From JAVVPO01 sp036655715 (GTDB lineage Bacteria; Bacillota; Clostridia; Lachnospirales; Cellulosilyticaceae), in NCBI GenBank assembly GCA_036655715.1, contig JAVVPO010000007.1, positions 1-64,000 of the forward strand: DNA of 64,000 nucleotides. Reading direction: 5' to 3'. Shown piece after piece: positions 52,638-60,888 of the stretch. The stretch's first letter is position 1, and every line of letters begins with the position of its first letter. A program made the translations under genes and the position numbers. The notes under the pieces are model-generated. The model saw only the letters and a list, made by a program, of their open reading frames with translations. It had not been told where the DNA came from and did no database searches.

Positions 52638-52665
52638 TTGACCCTTTTCCCATATATTTTATATG
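52638..52665 (+). promoter_or_regulatory. Possible promoter of the prkA operon
   Basis: TTGACC (52638-52643), a 16-base spacer and TATATG (52660-52665) fit a vegetative promoter. CATATATT at 52651-52658 also resembles the -10 of SigE-type sporulation promoters (the B. subtilis prkA gene is SigE-controlled), but no good matching -35 was found, so the sigma factor is undecided. Confidence 0.4.
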
Positions 52666-52700
52666 AACGGAAGTATACGTTTAAAAGGAGTGGTAGCAAT

Positions 52701-54623
52701 ATGGTAGATTTTTCTAAAATGATATGGGAAGATAGACAATCAAGGAAAGCTACTGGGTTTGAGGGGACTTTCCTTGACTATTTACATAAGTTACAAGAAG
52801 ATCCTAGTGTACATAAGCTAGCCCATGAGCGGATTTATGAATTACTTATAAATCCAGGTGTTGAAGTAGTAAGAACAGAAGAAGATGCAAGGCTTAGACG
52901 GATTTATGGTAAAGATATCATTAAGCGATATAAGTTCTTTAATGATAACTTCTTTGGCATTGATACAACACTTATGAAGATTGTAAGGTATTTTCATTCA
53001 GCAGCCATGAGAGGAGAAGAATCTAGACAAGTGCTTTATCTAGTAGGGCCAGTAGGAGCTGGAAAATCCTCTATTATAGATGCGATTAAAAACTTACTAG
53101 AAGAAAGCAGCCCAGTCTATGCACTTAAGGACTGTCCTATGAGAGAAGAACCCCTTCATCTTATACCAAAGCATAACCGCAAGAATTTTGAAGAAGTACT
53201 GGGGCTAAAGATAGAGGGAGACTTATGCCCTGTATGCCGTTACAAACTTATTCATGAATATAGTGGTGAATATGAAAAATTTCCTGTTGTACAAACCAAT
53301 TTTTCTATCCGTTCAAGAAAAGGTATTGGTGTTGTACCACCGGTTGATCCAAACAATCAAGATACGTCTGTACTCGTTGGGTCTGTAGATATCTCTAAGA
53401 TGGATCTTTATCCTGAAGATGATCCAAGAGTATTATCACTAAATGGCGCATTTAATGCAGGAAATAGAGGCGTAGTAGAATTCATCGAAGTTTTCAAAAA
53501 TGATGTGGAATATTTACATACTATGATTACAGCCACACAGGAAAAGAATATTCCATCACCAGGCAAGGGTTCTATGATTTACTTCGATGGTGTGATTTTA
53601 GCGCACTCCAATGAAGGCGAGTGGAATAAATTTAAGTCAGATCATACCAACGAGGCGATACTTGACCGTATTGTTAAGGTTGAAGTGCCTTATTGCTTAG
53701 AATTAAGCGAAGAAGTTAAGATTTATAAAAAAATGATGAAGAGCTCTAGCTTTGAAGCGCATATAGCCCCTCATACATTAGAAATAGCCTCTATGTTTGC
53801 AATTCTTACAAGGCTTACACCTTCTAGCAAGGTAGATAGCTTAACTAAGCTTAAGATTTATAATGGGGAAGAGATTATCGAAAAGGGCACAACTAAACGG
53901 ATTGATATTATGGAGCTGAAAGAAGAAGCTGAAAGAGAAGGTATGAGTGGTATTTCTACTAGGTTTATTGCTAAGGCACTAGATAATGCCCTATCTGAGT
54001 CGGAAAATAATTGCATCAATCCCATTAGCATCATAGATACTTTACTAAAAGAAGTAAAAGGCATGGCAATATCAGAGGAAGTGAAAAAGAGATATCTTGG
54101 ATTCTTGCAAGATACGGTGAAAAAAGAATACCATAGAATCTTAGAAAGTGAAGTAACTAAGGCCTTTATTCATGGCTATAAAGAACAAGCAGAAGATCTA
54201 TTTAACAATTATCTAGATCATGCAGAAGCCTATGTAAATAAAACAAAACTAAAAGATGTAAGTACGGGAGAAGAGCTAAGTCCTGACGAAGTATTCTTAA
54301 GATCAATAGAAGAGCAGCTAGGCATTACACAAAGCGGAGCAAAGGGCTTTAGGCAGGATGTAACGGCTTATATGTTCTCAGTTGTAAGAAATGGTAATAA
54401 GGTAGACTATACATCTTATGAACCGCTTAAAGAGGCTATTGAAAAGAAACTAACTTCATCTGTTAGAGAGCTTTCAAGAATTATTACAAGAAACAAAGTA
54501 AGAGATTCTGAACAAAATGTTAAATACGATGCGATGGTTGAAGAAATGAAAAATAATGGATACTGTGATCACTGTTGTAATGTCATCCTAAAATACGCAG
54601 CTAATAACTTGTGGAAAGATTAG
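52701..54623 (+). CDS. prkA: PrkA family serine protein kinase / AAA+ ATPase
   Basis: A 640-residue protein of normal PrkA length. The N-terminal AAA+ domain has Walker A GPVGAGKSS near residue 116 and the PrkA signature DPNNQDTSVLVGSVD and SLNGAFNAGNRGVVEFIE. The C-terminal PrkA domain follows after about residue 390. AAAGGAGTGG before the ATG at 52701 marks the start; an in-frame ATG at 52638 lies inside the promoter. First gene of prkA-yhbH-spoVR, a set kept together across sporulating and non-sporulating bacteria and used in sporulation or stationary-phase stress. Confidence 0.96.
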   Translation: MVDFSKMIWEDRQSRKATGFEGTFLDYLHKLQEDPSVHKLAHERIYELLINPGVEVVRTEEDARLRRIYGKDIIKRYKFFNDNFFGIDTTLMKIVRYFHSAAMRGEESRQVLYLVGPVGAGKSSIIDAIKNLLEESSPVYALKDCPMREEPLHLIPKHNRKNFEEVLGLKIEGDLCPVCRYKLIHEYSGEYEKFPVVQTNFSIRSRKGIGVVPPVDPNNQDTSVLVGSVDISKMDLYPEDDPRVLSLNGAFNAGNRGVVEFIEVFKNDVEYLHTMITATQEKNIPSPGKGSMIYFDGVILAHSNEGEWNKFKSDHTNEAILDRIVKVEVPYCLELSEEVKIYKKMMKSSSFEAHIAPHTLEIASMFAILTRLTPSSKVDSLTKLKIYNGEEIIEKGTTKRIDIMELKEEAEREGMSGISTRFIAKALDNALSESENNCINPISIIDTLLKEVKGMAISEEVKKRYLGFLQDTVKKEYHRILESEVTKAFIHGYKEQAEDLFNNYLDHAEAYVNKTKLKDVSTGEELSPDEVFLRSIEEQLGITQSGAKGFRQDVTAYMFSVVRNGNKVDYTSYEPLKEAIEKKLTSSVRELSRIITRNKVRDSEQNVKYDAMVEEMKNNGYCDHCCNVILKYAANNLWKD

Positions 54624-54627
54624 AAAT

Positions 54628-55797
54628 ATGACTATATTTAAAGAATTTCAATCTAATAGTAGAGATCGCAGCGTAGAAGATAGAAGGCGTCATAAGGAAC
54701 TCGTTGAAAAAAGTATTAAAGAAAATATAGGTAGCATTATAGCAGAAGAAAGTATCATGGGTAAAACTAAAAACAAAAAAATTAAAATCCCTATAAAGGG
54801 ACTTAAAGAATACTACTTTAAATACGGCAAGAATCAAAAGGGTGTAGCTGGAGGAAACGGCAATGAGGAAAAAGGCAGAAGAATCTCTAAGGGAGATGAG
54901 GCTGGCAAGGGAGATGGCGCTGGAAATCAAGAAGGGGAAGATATCTATGAAACAGAAATCACTGTAGAAGAGGCTGTGAATTTTCTGTTTGAAGATTTAG
55001 ATTTACCCTATCTTGAACAAAAGAAGTTCAAAGAACTAGAATCTGAAGAGGGTGCTAAGATTTGGGGGGTAAGAGACAAAGGTATCCCACCTAGGCTCTC
55101 TAAAAAACACACAGTAATGGCCAAAATTAAGCGTGAAAAATGCTTGCAAAGGGCTAAATCTGAACTTGGGATGGAAGAATGTAAAGAAAGAATTCCTTTT
55201 CATGAAGAAGACCTTAAGTATTTTCACAAAAAGCCCAAATTAAGAAGAGATTCTAATGCTGTTATCATTTGTATTATGGATACTTCTGGATCTATGGGGC
55301 ATACCAAAAAATATTTAGCAAGAAGTTTTTATTTCTTACTTTATCAATTTGTAATGATTAAATATGTCAATGTAGAAGTAGCTTTTATTGCGCATACCAC
55401 AACGGCAAAGGAAGTCAGCGAAGATGATTTTTTCCACAGAGGAGAAAGTGGAGGGACTTATATTAGTAGTGGCTACCAAAAGGCGCTAGAACTTATAGAA
55501 GAAAGATATAACCCAGGTGCATGGAACATCTATGCTTTCCATTGCAGTGATGGAGATAACTGGGGAGAAGATAATGAAAATGCAGTAGAACTTGCTAATA
55601 AGCTTTGTGAAGTATGTAATTTATTCGGATATGGAGAAATCAAAACAAGTACTTATACAAGTACCATCATGAATAAGTATCTTGAAGAAGTCAAACATCA
55701 TAACTTCTCGGCAGTTAAAATATTTAAAAAAGAAGATGTATGGCCAGCTTTTGTAGAGATACTACAAGTAGAGAAGGCTGCGGCAAGAGAGGGGTGA
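54628..55797 (+). CDS. yhbH: YhbH/YeaH family protein (DUF444), sporulation/stress
   Basis: A 389-residue DUF444 protein. A charged N-terminal half (DRSVEDRRRHKELVEKSI, then a Gly/Lys/Glu-rich linker GNGNEEKGRRISKGDEAGKG) leads to a von Willebrand A-like domain with the MIDAS motif DTSGSMG near residue 217, plus HCSDGDNWGEDNENA further on. The start lies 4 bases after the prkA stop; the second gene of the operon is likely translationally coupled, although the upstream ribosome binding site is weak. It is thought to act with PrkA and SpoVR. Confidence 0.93.
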   Translation: MTIFKEFQSNSRDRSVEDRRRHKELVEKSIKENIGSIIAEESIMGKTKNKKIKIPIKGLKEYYFKYGKNQKGVAGGNGNEEKGRRISKGDEAGKGDGAGNQEGEDIYETEITVEEAVNFLFEDLDLPYLEQKKFKELESEEGAKIWGVRDKGIPPRLSKKHTVMAKIKREKCLQRAKSELGMEECKERIPFHEEDLKYFHKKPKLRRDSNAVIICIMDTSGSMGHTKKYLARSFYFLLYQFVMIKYVNVEVAFIAHTTTAKEVSEDDFFHRGESGGTYISSGYQKALELIEERYNPGAWNIYAFHCSDGDNWGEDNENAVELANKLCEVCNLFGYGEIKTSTYTSTIMNKYLEEVKHHNFSAVKIFKKEDVWPAFVEILQVEKAAAREG

Positions 55798-55805
55798 GCT
55801 AGCAG

Positions 55806-57086
55806 ATGAATTACACAATGAATGAGTTAATAGCCTATAATGAGAGAATTGAAGCCTTGATTACGGAAATTGGATTAGATTGCTATGCGCAAGAGTTCGA
55901 AATCATAAGTTTTGAAGATATGTTATGCTATGAAGCTTACGTCGGTATGCCTTCTCATTATCCACACTGGAGTTTTGGAAAAAGCTATGAAAAGACAAAA
56001 ACACTCTATAGCTATAACTTAACAGGATTGCCCTATGAGATGGTTATTAATTCCGATCCTTGTATTGCCTATTTAATGAAAGATAATACCTTGTTACTTC
56101 AAGTCCTAACTATAGCACATGTGTATGGGCACAATGATTTCTTTAAGAATAATAGAATGTTTAAGGAATATACTCATGCTAAGTTAACCGTAGAAATGTT
56201 CAAAAATCATGCCAATAGAATTAGAAATTATATTCAAGATCCTAGTATCGGCTACGAAGAGGTTGAAAAAATTATTGATGCAGCACATGCTATTAAGTTT
56301 CACTGTGGGGCTGGTTGTCAGTTAAAAGGATTAGAACAGAAAAAGGTGGAATATCCTTACGAAAATCTCCAAGAGTTTTTATGTTTGTATGGGGATCTTG
56401 AAGAATGGCAAAAGGATGTTTTAACTATAGTGATGGAAGAAAACAGATATTTCATTCCGCAAATGGAAACAAAGATTATGAATGAAGGATGGGCAAGTTT
56501 TTGGCATTATTATATTCTCAATAAATTAGATCTTGACCAAGGTATGCAAATAGAGTTTTTAAGCACACATAATAATGTGATTTCGCCTTTATCAGGCTCT
56601 TTAAATCCTTATTATATAGGTTTTAAAATATGGGATAGTCTCTACAAAAAATACAATGGAGATTTTAAGAAGCTTAGTCAAATTAGGGAAGTAGAAAGAG
56701 ATGCTTCTTTCATTCGAAATTATTTGACTTACGAAATTTGTGCGGAGTGCAATCTATTTGAGTTTGAAGATGTAGAACGGTATTATGTTATATCAGAAGT
56801 CTCAAATGAAGAGGGATGGAAAAAGGTTAGAAATACCTTTGCTCAAAATGTAGGATTAGGGCTTATCCCGGCTATTGAAATAGAAGAGGTACTAAAAGGA
56901 GAGAATACTTTGGTGCTAAATCATGTATGGGATGGCAGAGAACTTAATCTGTCCTATGCAACAGAGACCCTCAAGCATATTCAGACATTATGGGGAGGTA
57001 AAGTGGTACTTAAAACTAATTTTACAAAGGTTCCTAGGAAGATCGTGTGTAATAAGAGTAAGAAGGTTCTGATAGAAAATGATTAA
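55806..57086 (+). CDS. spoVR: SpoVR family protein
   Basis: A 426-residue SpoVR protein. The N-terminal region 'FEIISFEDMLCYEAYVGMP' and 'HYPHWSFGKSYEKTK' and the middle 'MNEGWASFWHYYILNKL' are family signatures with conserved Glu, His and Trp. In B. subtilis SpoVR takes part in spore cortex formation. GAGGGGTGAG precedes the ATG, 8 bases after yhbH. Third gene of prkA-yhbH-spoVR, ended by a hairpin. Confidence 0.95.
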   Translation: MNYTMNELIAYNERIEALITEIGLDCYAQEFEIISFEDMLCYEAYVGMPSHYPHWSFGKSYEKTKTLYSYNLTGLPYEMVINSDPCIAYLMKDNTLLLQVLTIAHVYGHNDFFKNNRMFKEYTHAKLTVEMFKNHANRIRNYIQDPSIGYEEVEKIIDAAHAIKFHCGAGCQLKGLEQKKVEYPYENLQEFLCLYGDLEEWQKDVLTIVMEENRYFIPQMETKIMNEGWASFWHYYILNKLDLDQGMQIEFLSTHNNVISPLSGSLNPYYIGFKIWDSLYKKYNGDFKKLSQIREVERDASFIRNYLTYEICAECNLFEFEDVERYYVISEVSNEEGWKKVRNTFAQNVGLGLIPAIEIEEVLKGENTLVLNHVWDGRELNLSYATETLKHIQTLWGGKVVLKTNFTKVPRKIVCNKSKKVLIEND

Positions 57087-57110
57087 GAGTATGAGGTGCT
57101 AGAAGGAGTG

Positions 57111-57155
57111 AAGCCTACTTAAAACATATAAAAATATGCAGATAAGTAGGCTTTG
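57111..57155 (+). terminator. Terminator of the prkA-yhbH-spoVR operon
   Basis: AAGCCTACTTA (57111-57121) pairs with TAAGTAGGCTT (57143-57153) with an inner CATAT pairing. Confidence 0.8.
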
Positions 57156-57246
57156 ATATATTAGTTAGAATAATAAGAACAATATTGAAAATTAAATAGG
57201 ATAGGTATATAATAGGAGTAGAATAAAGTAATAAGGGGGAGATTTC

Positions 57247-57492
57247 ATGGATAAAGAAAATTTTAAAGATGAGATAAAAAGGTTATTACTTGAGGCGAAA
57301 GAGAAGGGCAAAGAGTATTTGGAAATTTCGGCAGGCAAAGTACATAGAAATGTTGGAGGATATCCAGGTAAAAATCATAGGATACCCACCTGCTGTGAGG
57401 CCATGTATGAACTCAAAACGGAAAAAGATCAGATTATACAGTCGCCGCCTAAGGGTAAAGGGGCTACACTGAAAATAAGATATTATTTATAA
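57247..57492 (+). CDS. Small conserved protein with a GGYPG...CC motif, function unknown
   Basis: An 81-residue protein with a helical N-terminus (NFKDEIKRLLLEAKEKG) and a core reading ISAGKVHRNVGGYPGKNH, RIPTCCEAMYEL and SPPKGKGATLKIRYYL. I recall this HRxVGGYPG...HRxPxCCxxM...GKGAxLxIRY block from a widespread short protein or C-terminal domain found in restriction and accessory contexts, but I cannot name the family with certainty. GGGGGAG precedes the ATG. It is a single-gene unit with its own terminator. Confidence 0.8.
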   Translation: MDKENFKDEIKRLLLEAKEKGKEYLEISAGKVHRNVGGYPGKNHRIPTCCEAMYELKTEKDQIIQSPPKGKGATLKIRYYL

Positions 57493-57496
57493 AACC

Positions 57497-57530
57497 AAGG
57501 GGCTGTTTTCTAAACAGCCTCTTTACTTTT
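57497..57530 (+). terminator. Terminator after the GGYPG protein
   Basis: AAGGGGCTGTTT / AAACAGCCTCTTT with a three-base loop, followed by ACTTTT. Confidence 0.75.
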
Positions 57531-57554
57531 GCCGCGATATCCAGTGACTACCTG

Positions 57555-57583
57555 TTGAAAAGAGTAGGAACTAGGCGTATAAT
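57555..57583 (+). promoter_or_regulatory. Promoter of the stalk-domain surface protein
   Basis: TTGAAA (57555-57560), a 17-base spacer and TATAAT (57578-57583) form a near-consensus vegetative promoter 54 bases upstream of the gene. Confidence 0.8.
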
Positions 57584-57637
57584 CAATTTCACGATAAAGA
57601 GCGAAAGAAAATCTATGTACCTAGGGGGATTTCCTTT

Positions 57638-59773
57638 ATGAGAATACATGAAAAATTAATAACAATGCTACTAGCAACAATGGTCACTTGGGCAATGCCA
57701 GAAGCAATCTTAGCTAAGTCTATGAACCATATGAGTAAAGTCATGACAATAGGAGAGAATACGAGATTAGGAATAGATACAGCATTAGAATCCGTGCCTC
57801 AATTGGTAATAGAGTTAAAAGATGGATTAACAAAAGGGGATATGTTTTATATTCATCTTGATGGCGCAGAGTGGATAGAAGAAAGTTTGCAAGGAGTGCA
57901 GTCTGTGATAGAGTCTAAGCGGATTAATCCTACTCAATTTGAAATAAGTGTTAAACAAGATATCCCAGAGGGAAAAAGTATGATGATTCCTATACTCGCT
58001 AAGGTAGTAGGTGAAGAGGCAACACTTAGGATAGATAGTAATAATACAACCCTTACAGAGGAAACTTTAACTTTTGCACATACTTCAAAGGAGAAAGGCA
58101 AAGTCACTGCCTTAGCGCCTATTAAGGCAACTGAGCAAGGTGAAATGGCGAAGATAACTGTAGAAGAGGCTTACGGCGGACAGTTTGCAAGTGGGCTTGC
58201 TAAAGGGCAATCTAATAAGATAAGACTCAGCTTAGATAGTACGGAGTTTATATGGGATATAACAGGGGGGATGGCTACGCCTAAAATAGAGGGAATCAAA
58301 GCTTACTCCGGAATAAGTGGGAACATAGAGGCGTTTAAACTTATTTCTCCTGGCGTACTAGAAGTGACATTGCCAAGTAATATAAAAGAGGTGAATACCT
58401 CACAAAAAGGTGCTTTTGTTATACAAGGACTAGGTGTAAAAAGCAAGGTGAAAGAACCTAAACCTCAAAGGGTAACAGCTACAGTAGAAGGTGAGTGGAT
58501 TGATAAAGGCGTCTTAGGTGCGCTTGAAATAGCAGATTTTAATGTAGTGATAGAGCCAAAGGAAAGCTATCACTCACTATCAGGTAAATACAAAGAAATA
58601 AGCTTTACCTTACATGAATCTTTGCCGGACTCTATACAAAAAAATAGAGGGATAGACATTACCTTTACGGGAGGTATCACAGTACCTGTTAGCAAAGATG
58701 GAAATGTGGCAGTCTATATAGAAGGCAAGTATTATGAATTTCCGCCTATTGAAGAAGAAGGCCGCACTATAGGCTTTGAAATGCTAGGGTTAGAGATGCC
58801 TGAGCTTTCTCAGAAGCTGGATTATACCTTTAAACTAGATATCGAGATAGGTTCAGAAGTAGAAGGAAAAGGCAAGGTTATCGTAGAGGGAAGAGGACTC
58901 CCTAAGACTTTAGAAGCAGACCTTATAGAGGTCACACAACCTGTAAAAGCTCAGATAGAGTCTTTCAAGGTTGTAGAGGGAAAGAAAGAGCAAGTAGGCG
59001 GAGGGATTACACTGACAGAAACCCAAGCTGGCGCCCTGGAAGTCGGAGAGAAACTATTTATTCGAATGGACTTAGAAGATATGAGCCTTGCTAAAGCTCC
59101 GCTAGTGACCGTTGAAAAAGGTGATATAGGACTTGGTGAAGCAGAAGTTGTAGAGGGCGGTGTAGCTTTGGAAATCCTAAAGAAGTCAACTAAGCCCGCG
59201 ACTATAAGTATCAAACACTTTGTAGTAGATGTAAGTGGAGCTGTAGCAGATGGCAGATATAAAGTAGCCATAGGGGGCGGAGCTATTTCACAGCTATCAG
59301 GTACAAGCATGTCTATAAAGGAAGAAGGCAAGACTATCGACGCACTGATAGAAGAAGATTTTATACTTGTCAATATGGCACCTAAAAACTTAAGAAAGAT
59401 TACATTTAAAATGGGAGAAGAAGCCTATGCAGTCAATGGCAAATATCATCATTTAGATGTACCAGCTCATATAGAAGAAGGAAGAACTTTAGTACCTATC
59501 AAGTACGTAGCCCAGGCACTAGGCATTTCTTCGGATCAAGTGAAGTGGAACAAAAAAACACAAGAGATTACACTCTATGGGAATAAAGTAATAGAACTTG
59601 AAATCGGCTCAAATATTATGAGGGTAGATGGCAAGAAGACTTATATGGCAACAGAAGTTGTGCTAGAAAAAGGAAGAACTATGGTACCTATAGGAGAAAT
59701 ATCAAGAGCCTTAGAAGTAGATACTACATGGGATGATAAAACTCAGACAGCAACTTTTGTGAGCTATGTGTAA
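57638..59773 (+). CDS. Large secreted stalk-domain (copper amine oxidase N-terminal-like) protein
   Basis: A 711-residue exported protein with a signal peptide (LITMLLATMVTWAMPEAILA). Residues 27-590 are a beta-rich, acidic region with repeated motifs of the type 'kvivegrglPK' and no enzymatic signature. The C-terminal about 115 residues form a stalk domain with the paired 'HIEEGRTLVPIKYVAQALG...W' and 'LEKGRTMVPIGEISRALEVDTTW' motifs. This is a second member of the same surface family as the gene at the left window edge, but with the stalk domain at the opposite end. AGGGGGA precedes the ATG. Cell-wall attachment or a structural role is inferred. Confidence 0.85.
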   Translation: MRIHEKLITMLLATMVTWAMPEAILAKSMNHMSKVMTIGENTRLGIDTALESVPQLVIELKDGLTKGDMFYIHLDGAEWIEESLQGVQSVIESKRINPTQFEISVKQDIPEGKSMMIPILAKVVGEEATLRIDSNNTTLTEETLTFAHTSKEKGKVTALAPIKATEQGEMAKITVEEAYGGQFASGLAKGQSNKIRLSLDSTEFIWDITGGMATPKIEGIKAYSGISGNIEAFKLISPGVLEVTLPSNIKEVNTSQKGAFVIQGLGVKSKVKEPKPQRVTATVEGEWIDKGVLGALEIADFNVVIEPKESYHSLSGKYKEISFTLHESLPDSIQKNRGIDITFTGGITVPVSKDGNVAVYIEGKYYEFPPIEEEGRTIGFEMLGLEMPELSQKLDYTFKLDIEIGSEVEGKGKVIVEGRGLPKTLEADLIEVTQPVKAQIESFKVVEGKKEQVGGGITLTETQAGALEVGEKLFIRMDLEDMSLAKAPLVTVEKGDIGLGEAEVVEGGVALEILKKSTKPATISIKHFVVDVSGAVADGRYKVAIGGGAISQLSGTSMSIKEEGKTIDALIEEDFILVNMAPKNLRKITFKMGEEAYAVNGKYHHLDVPAHIEEGRTLVPIKYVAQALGISSDQVKWNKKTQEITLYGNKVIELEIGSNIMRVDGKKTYMATEVVLEKGRTMVPIGEISRALEVDTTWDDKTQTATFVSYV

Positions 59774-59888
59774 AACAAAAGCTTTTGTATTTCAACATTT
59801 TTTGCTATGATATTATAAGACAAGCTAACGATGCATAAACGTATGTACGTAGAACCTATAAGGGTAAGTACAACGAATGGAGGAAGTT

Positions 59889-60689
59889 ATGGATTTTATA
59901 ATGTGTGCTATTGCAAGTGGGAGCAGTGGAAACTGTACATATCTGCAAGCAGGTGATAGCAAAATACTAATAGATGCAGGGATTAGCGGCAAAAAAGTTA
60001 TTGAAGGATTAGAAGAGATAGAAGTAGATCCGCAGACGATACAAGGAATATTTATTACCCATGAGCACAGTGACCATATTAAGGGGGTAGGGATTTTTAG
60101 CCGAAAATTTAATATCCCTATTTATGCAACAGCAAAAACATGGGAACTGATGTTAGAAAACAATATGATTGGTAAGGTCAAAGAAGAAAATAAAAAAGTT
60201 ATAGAAAAAGATGGCTATTTGCAGCTAGAAGAATTAAATATCTTACCTTATAGTATTTATCATGATGCAGTGGATCCAGTAGGCTATATTTTTGAATACA
60301 AAAATAAAAAGATAACTTTAGCAACTGATATTGGGATGATAGATGAACATATTATGAAGCACTTACGTGGGAGCAATGGCATACTCATGGAGTTTAATCA
60401 TGATATTCATATGGTAGAAGCAAGTGATTACCCGTTCCAGTTAAAGAGGAGAATCTTGGGCGATCATGGCCATTTATGTAATGAAGTAGCAGCTCAGGTA
60501 CTAGTAGATATCTATCATGAGGATTTACAGTGGGCATTACTTGGCCACTTAAGTAAAGAAAATAATATGCCAGATTTAGCTTATATTACAGCAAAAGTAG
60601 CCCTTGAAGAGAAAAATATTCAAATAGGCAAAGACATAGAACTTACAGTAGCAAGGCGCGAAGGGGTATCTCAGATCCTTACATTATAA
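59889..60689 (+). CDS. MBL-fold metallo-hydrolase, YycJ/WalJ type
   Basis: A 266-residue metallo-beta-lactamase-fold protein. The N-terminus 'CAIASGSSGNCTYL' and metal motif THEHSDH near residue 57 (then IKGVGIFSRKF), 'SIYHDAVDPVGYIFEYK' and 'LMEFNHD' match YycJ/WalJ, a 5'-3' exonuclease-like protein linked to mismatch repair. In many Firmicutes it follows the walKR genes; here it is alone. GGAGG before the ATG at 59889 fixes the start. Metal ligands appear complete. Confidence 0.9.
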   Translation: MDFIMCAIASGSSGNCTYLQAGDSKILIDAGISGKKVIEGLEEIEVDPQTIQGIFITHEHSDHIKGVGIFSRKFNIPIYATAKTWELMLENNMIGKVKEENKKVIEKDGYLQLEELNILPYSIYHDAVDPVGYIFEYKNKKITLATDIGMIDEHIMKHLRGSNGILMEFNHDIHMVEASDYPFQLKRRILGDHGHLCNEVAAQVLVDIYHEDLQWALLGHLSKENNMPDLAYITAKVALEEKNIQIGKDIELTVARREGVSQILTL

Positions 60690-60695
60690 AGTGAC

Positions 60696-60742
60696 AAACT
60701 TAAATCAGCCGATTAGATTTTCTAATCGGCTGATTTAAGTTT
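60696..60742 (+). terminator. Terminator after the MBL-fold gene
   Basis: AAACTTAAATCAGCCGATTAGA / TCTAATCGGCTGATTTAAGTTT, a perfect 22-bp stem with a three-base loop starting six bases beyond the stop. Confidence 0.92.
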
Positions 60743-60888
60743 AAGATGAAGATGTAGATTATCTAAACCATATAGGCTAAAGTCTGTCACGTTATCAGCT
60801 ATAAATTCATCAAATAAGAAAGGTGAAAGTATAAATATTACATTTAGGGGAATTCTAATTAGAAAAAAGAAAAGATAGGATGCTTTTT

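Noticed and set aside
57510..57640. Possible c-di-GMP riboswitch in the leader of the stalk-domain gene
   Set aside because: The conserved blocks of GEMM aptamers are missing; only a vegetative promoter and a short leader are present.
59774..59888. CAAAAGCTTTTG palindrome after the stalk-domain gene as a terminator
   Set aside because: The stem is only six base pairs with no loop or stable T tract; too weak to call.
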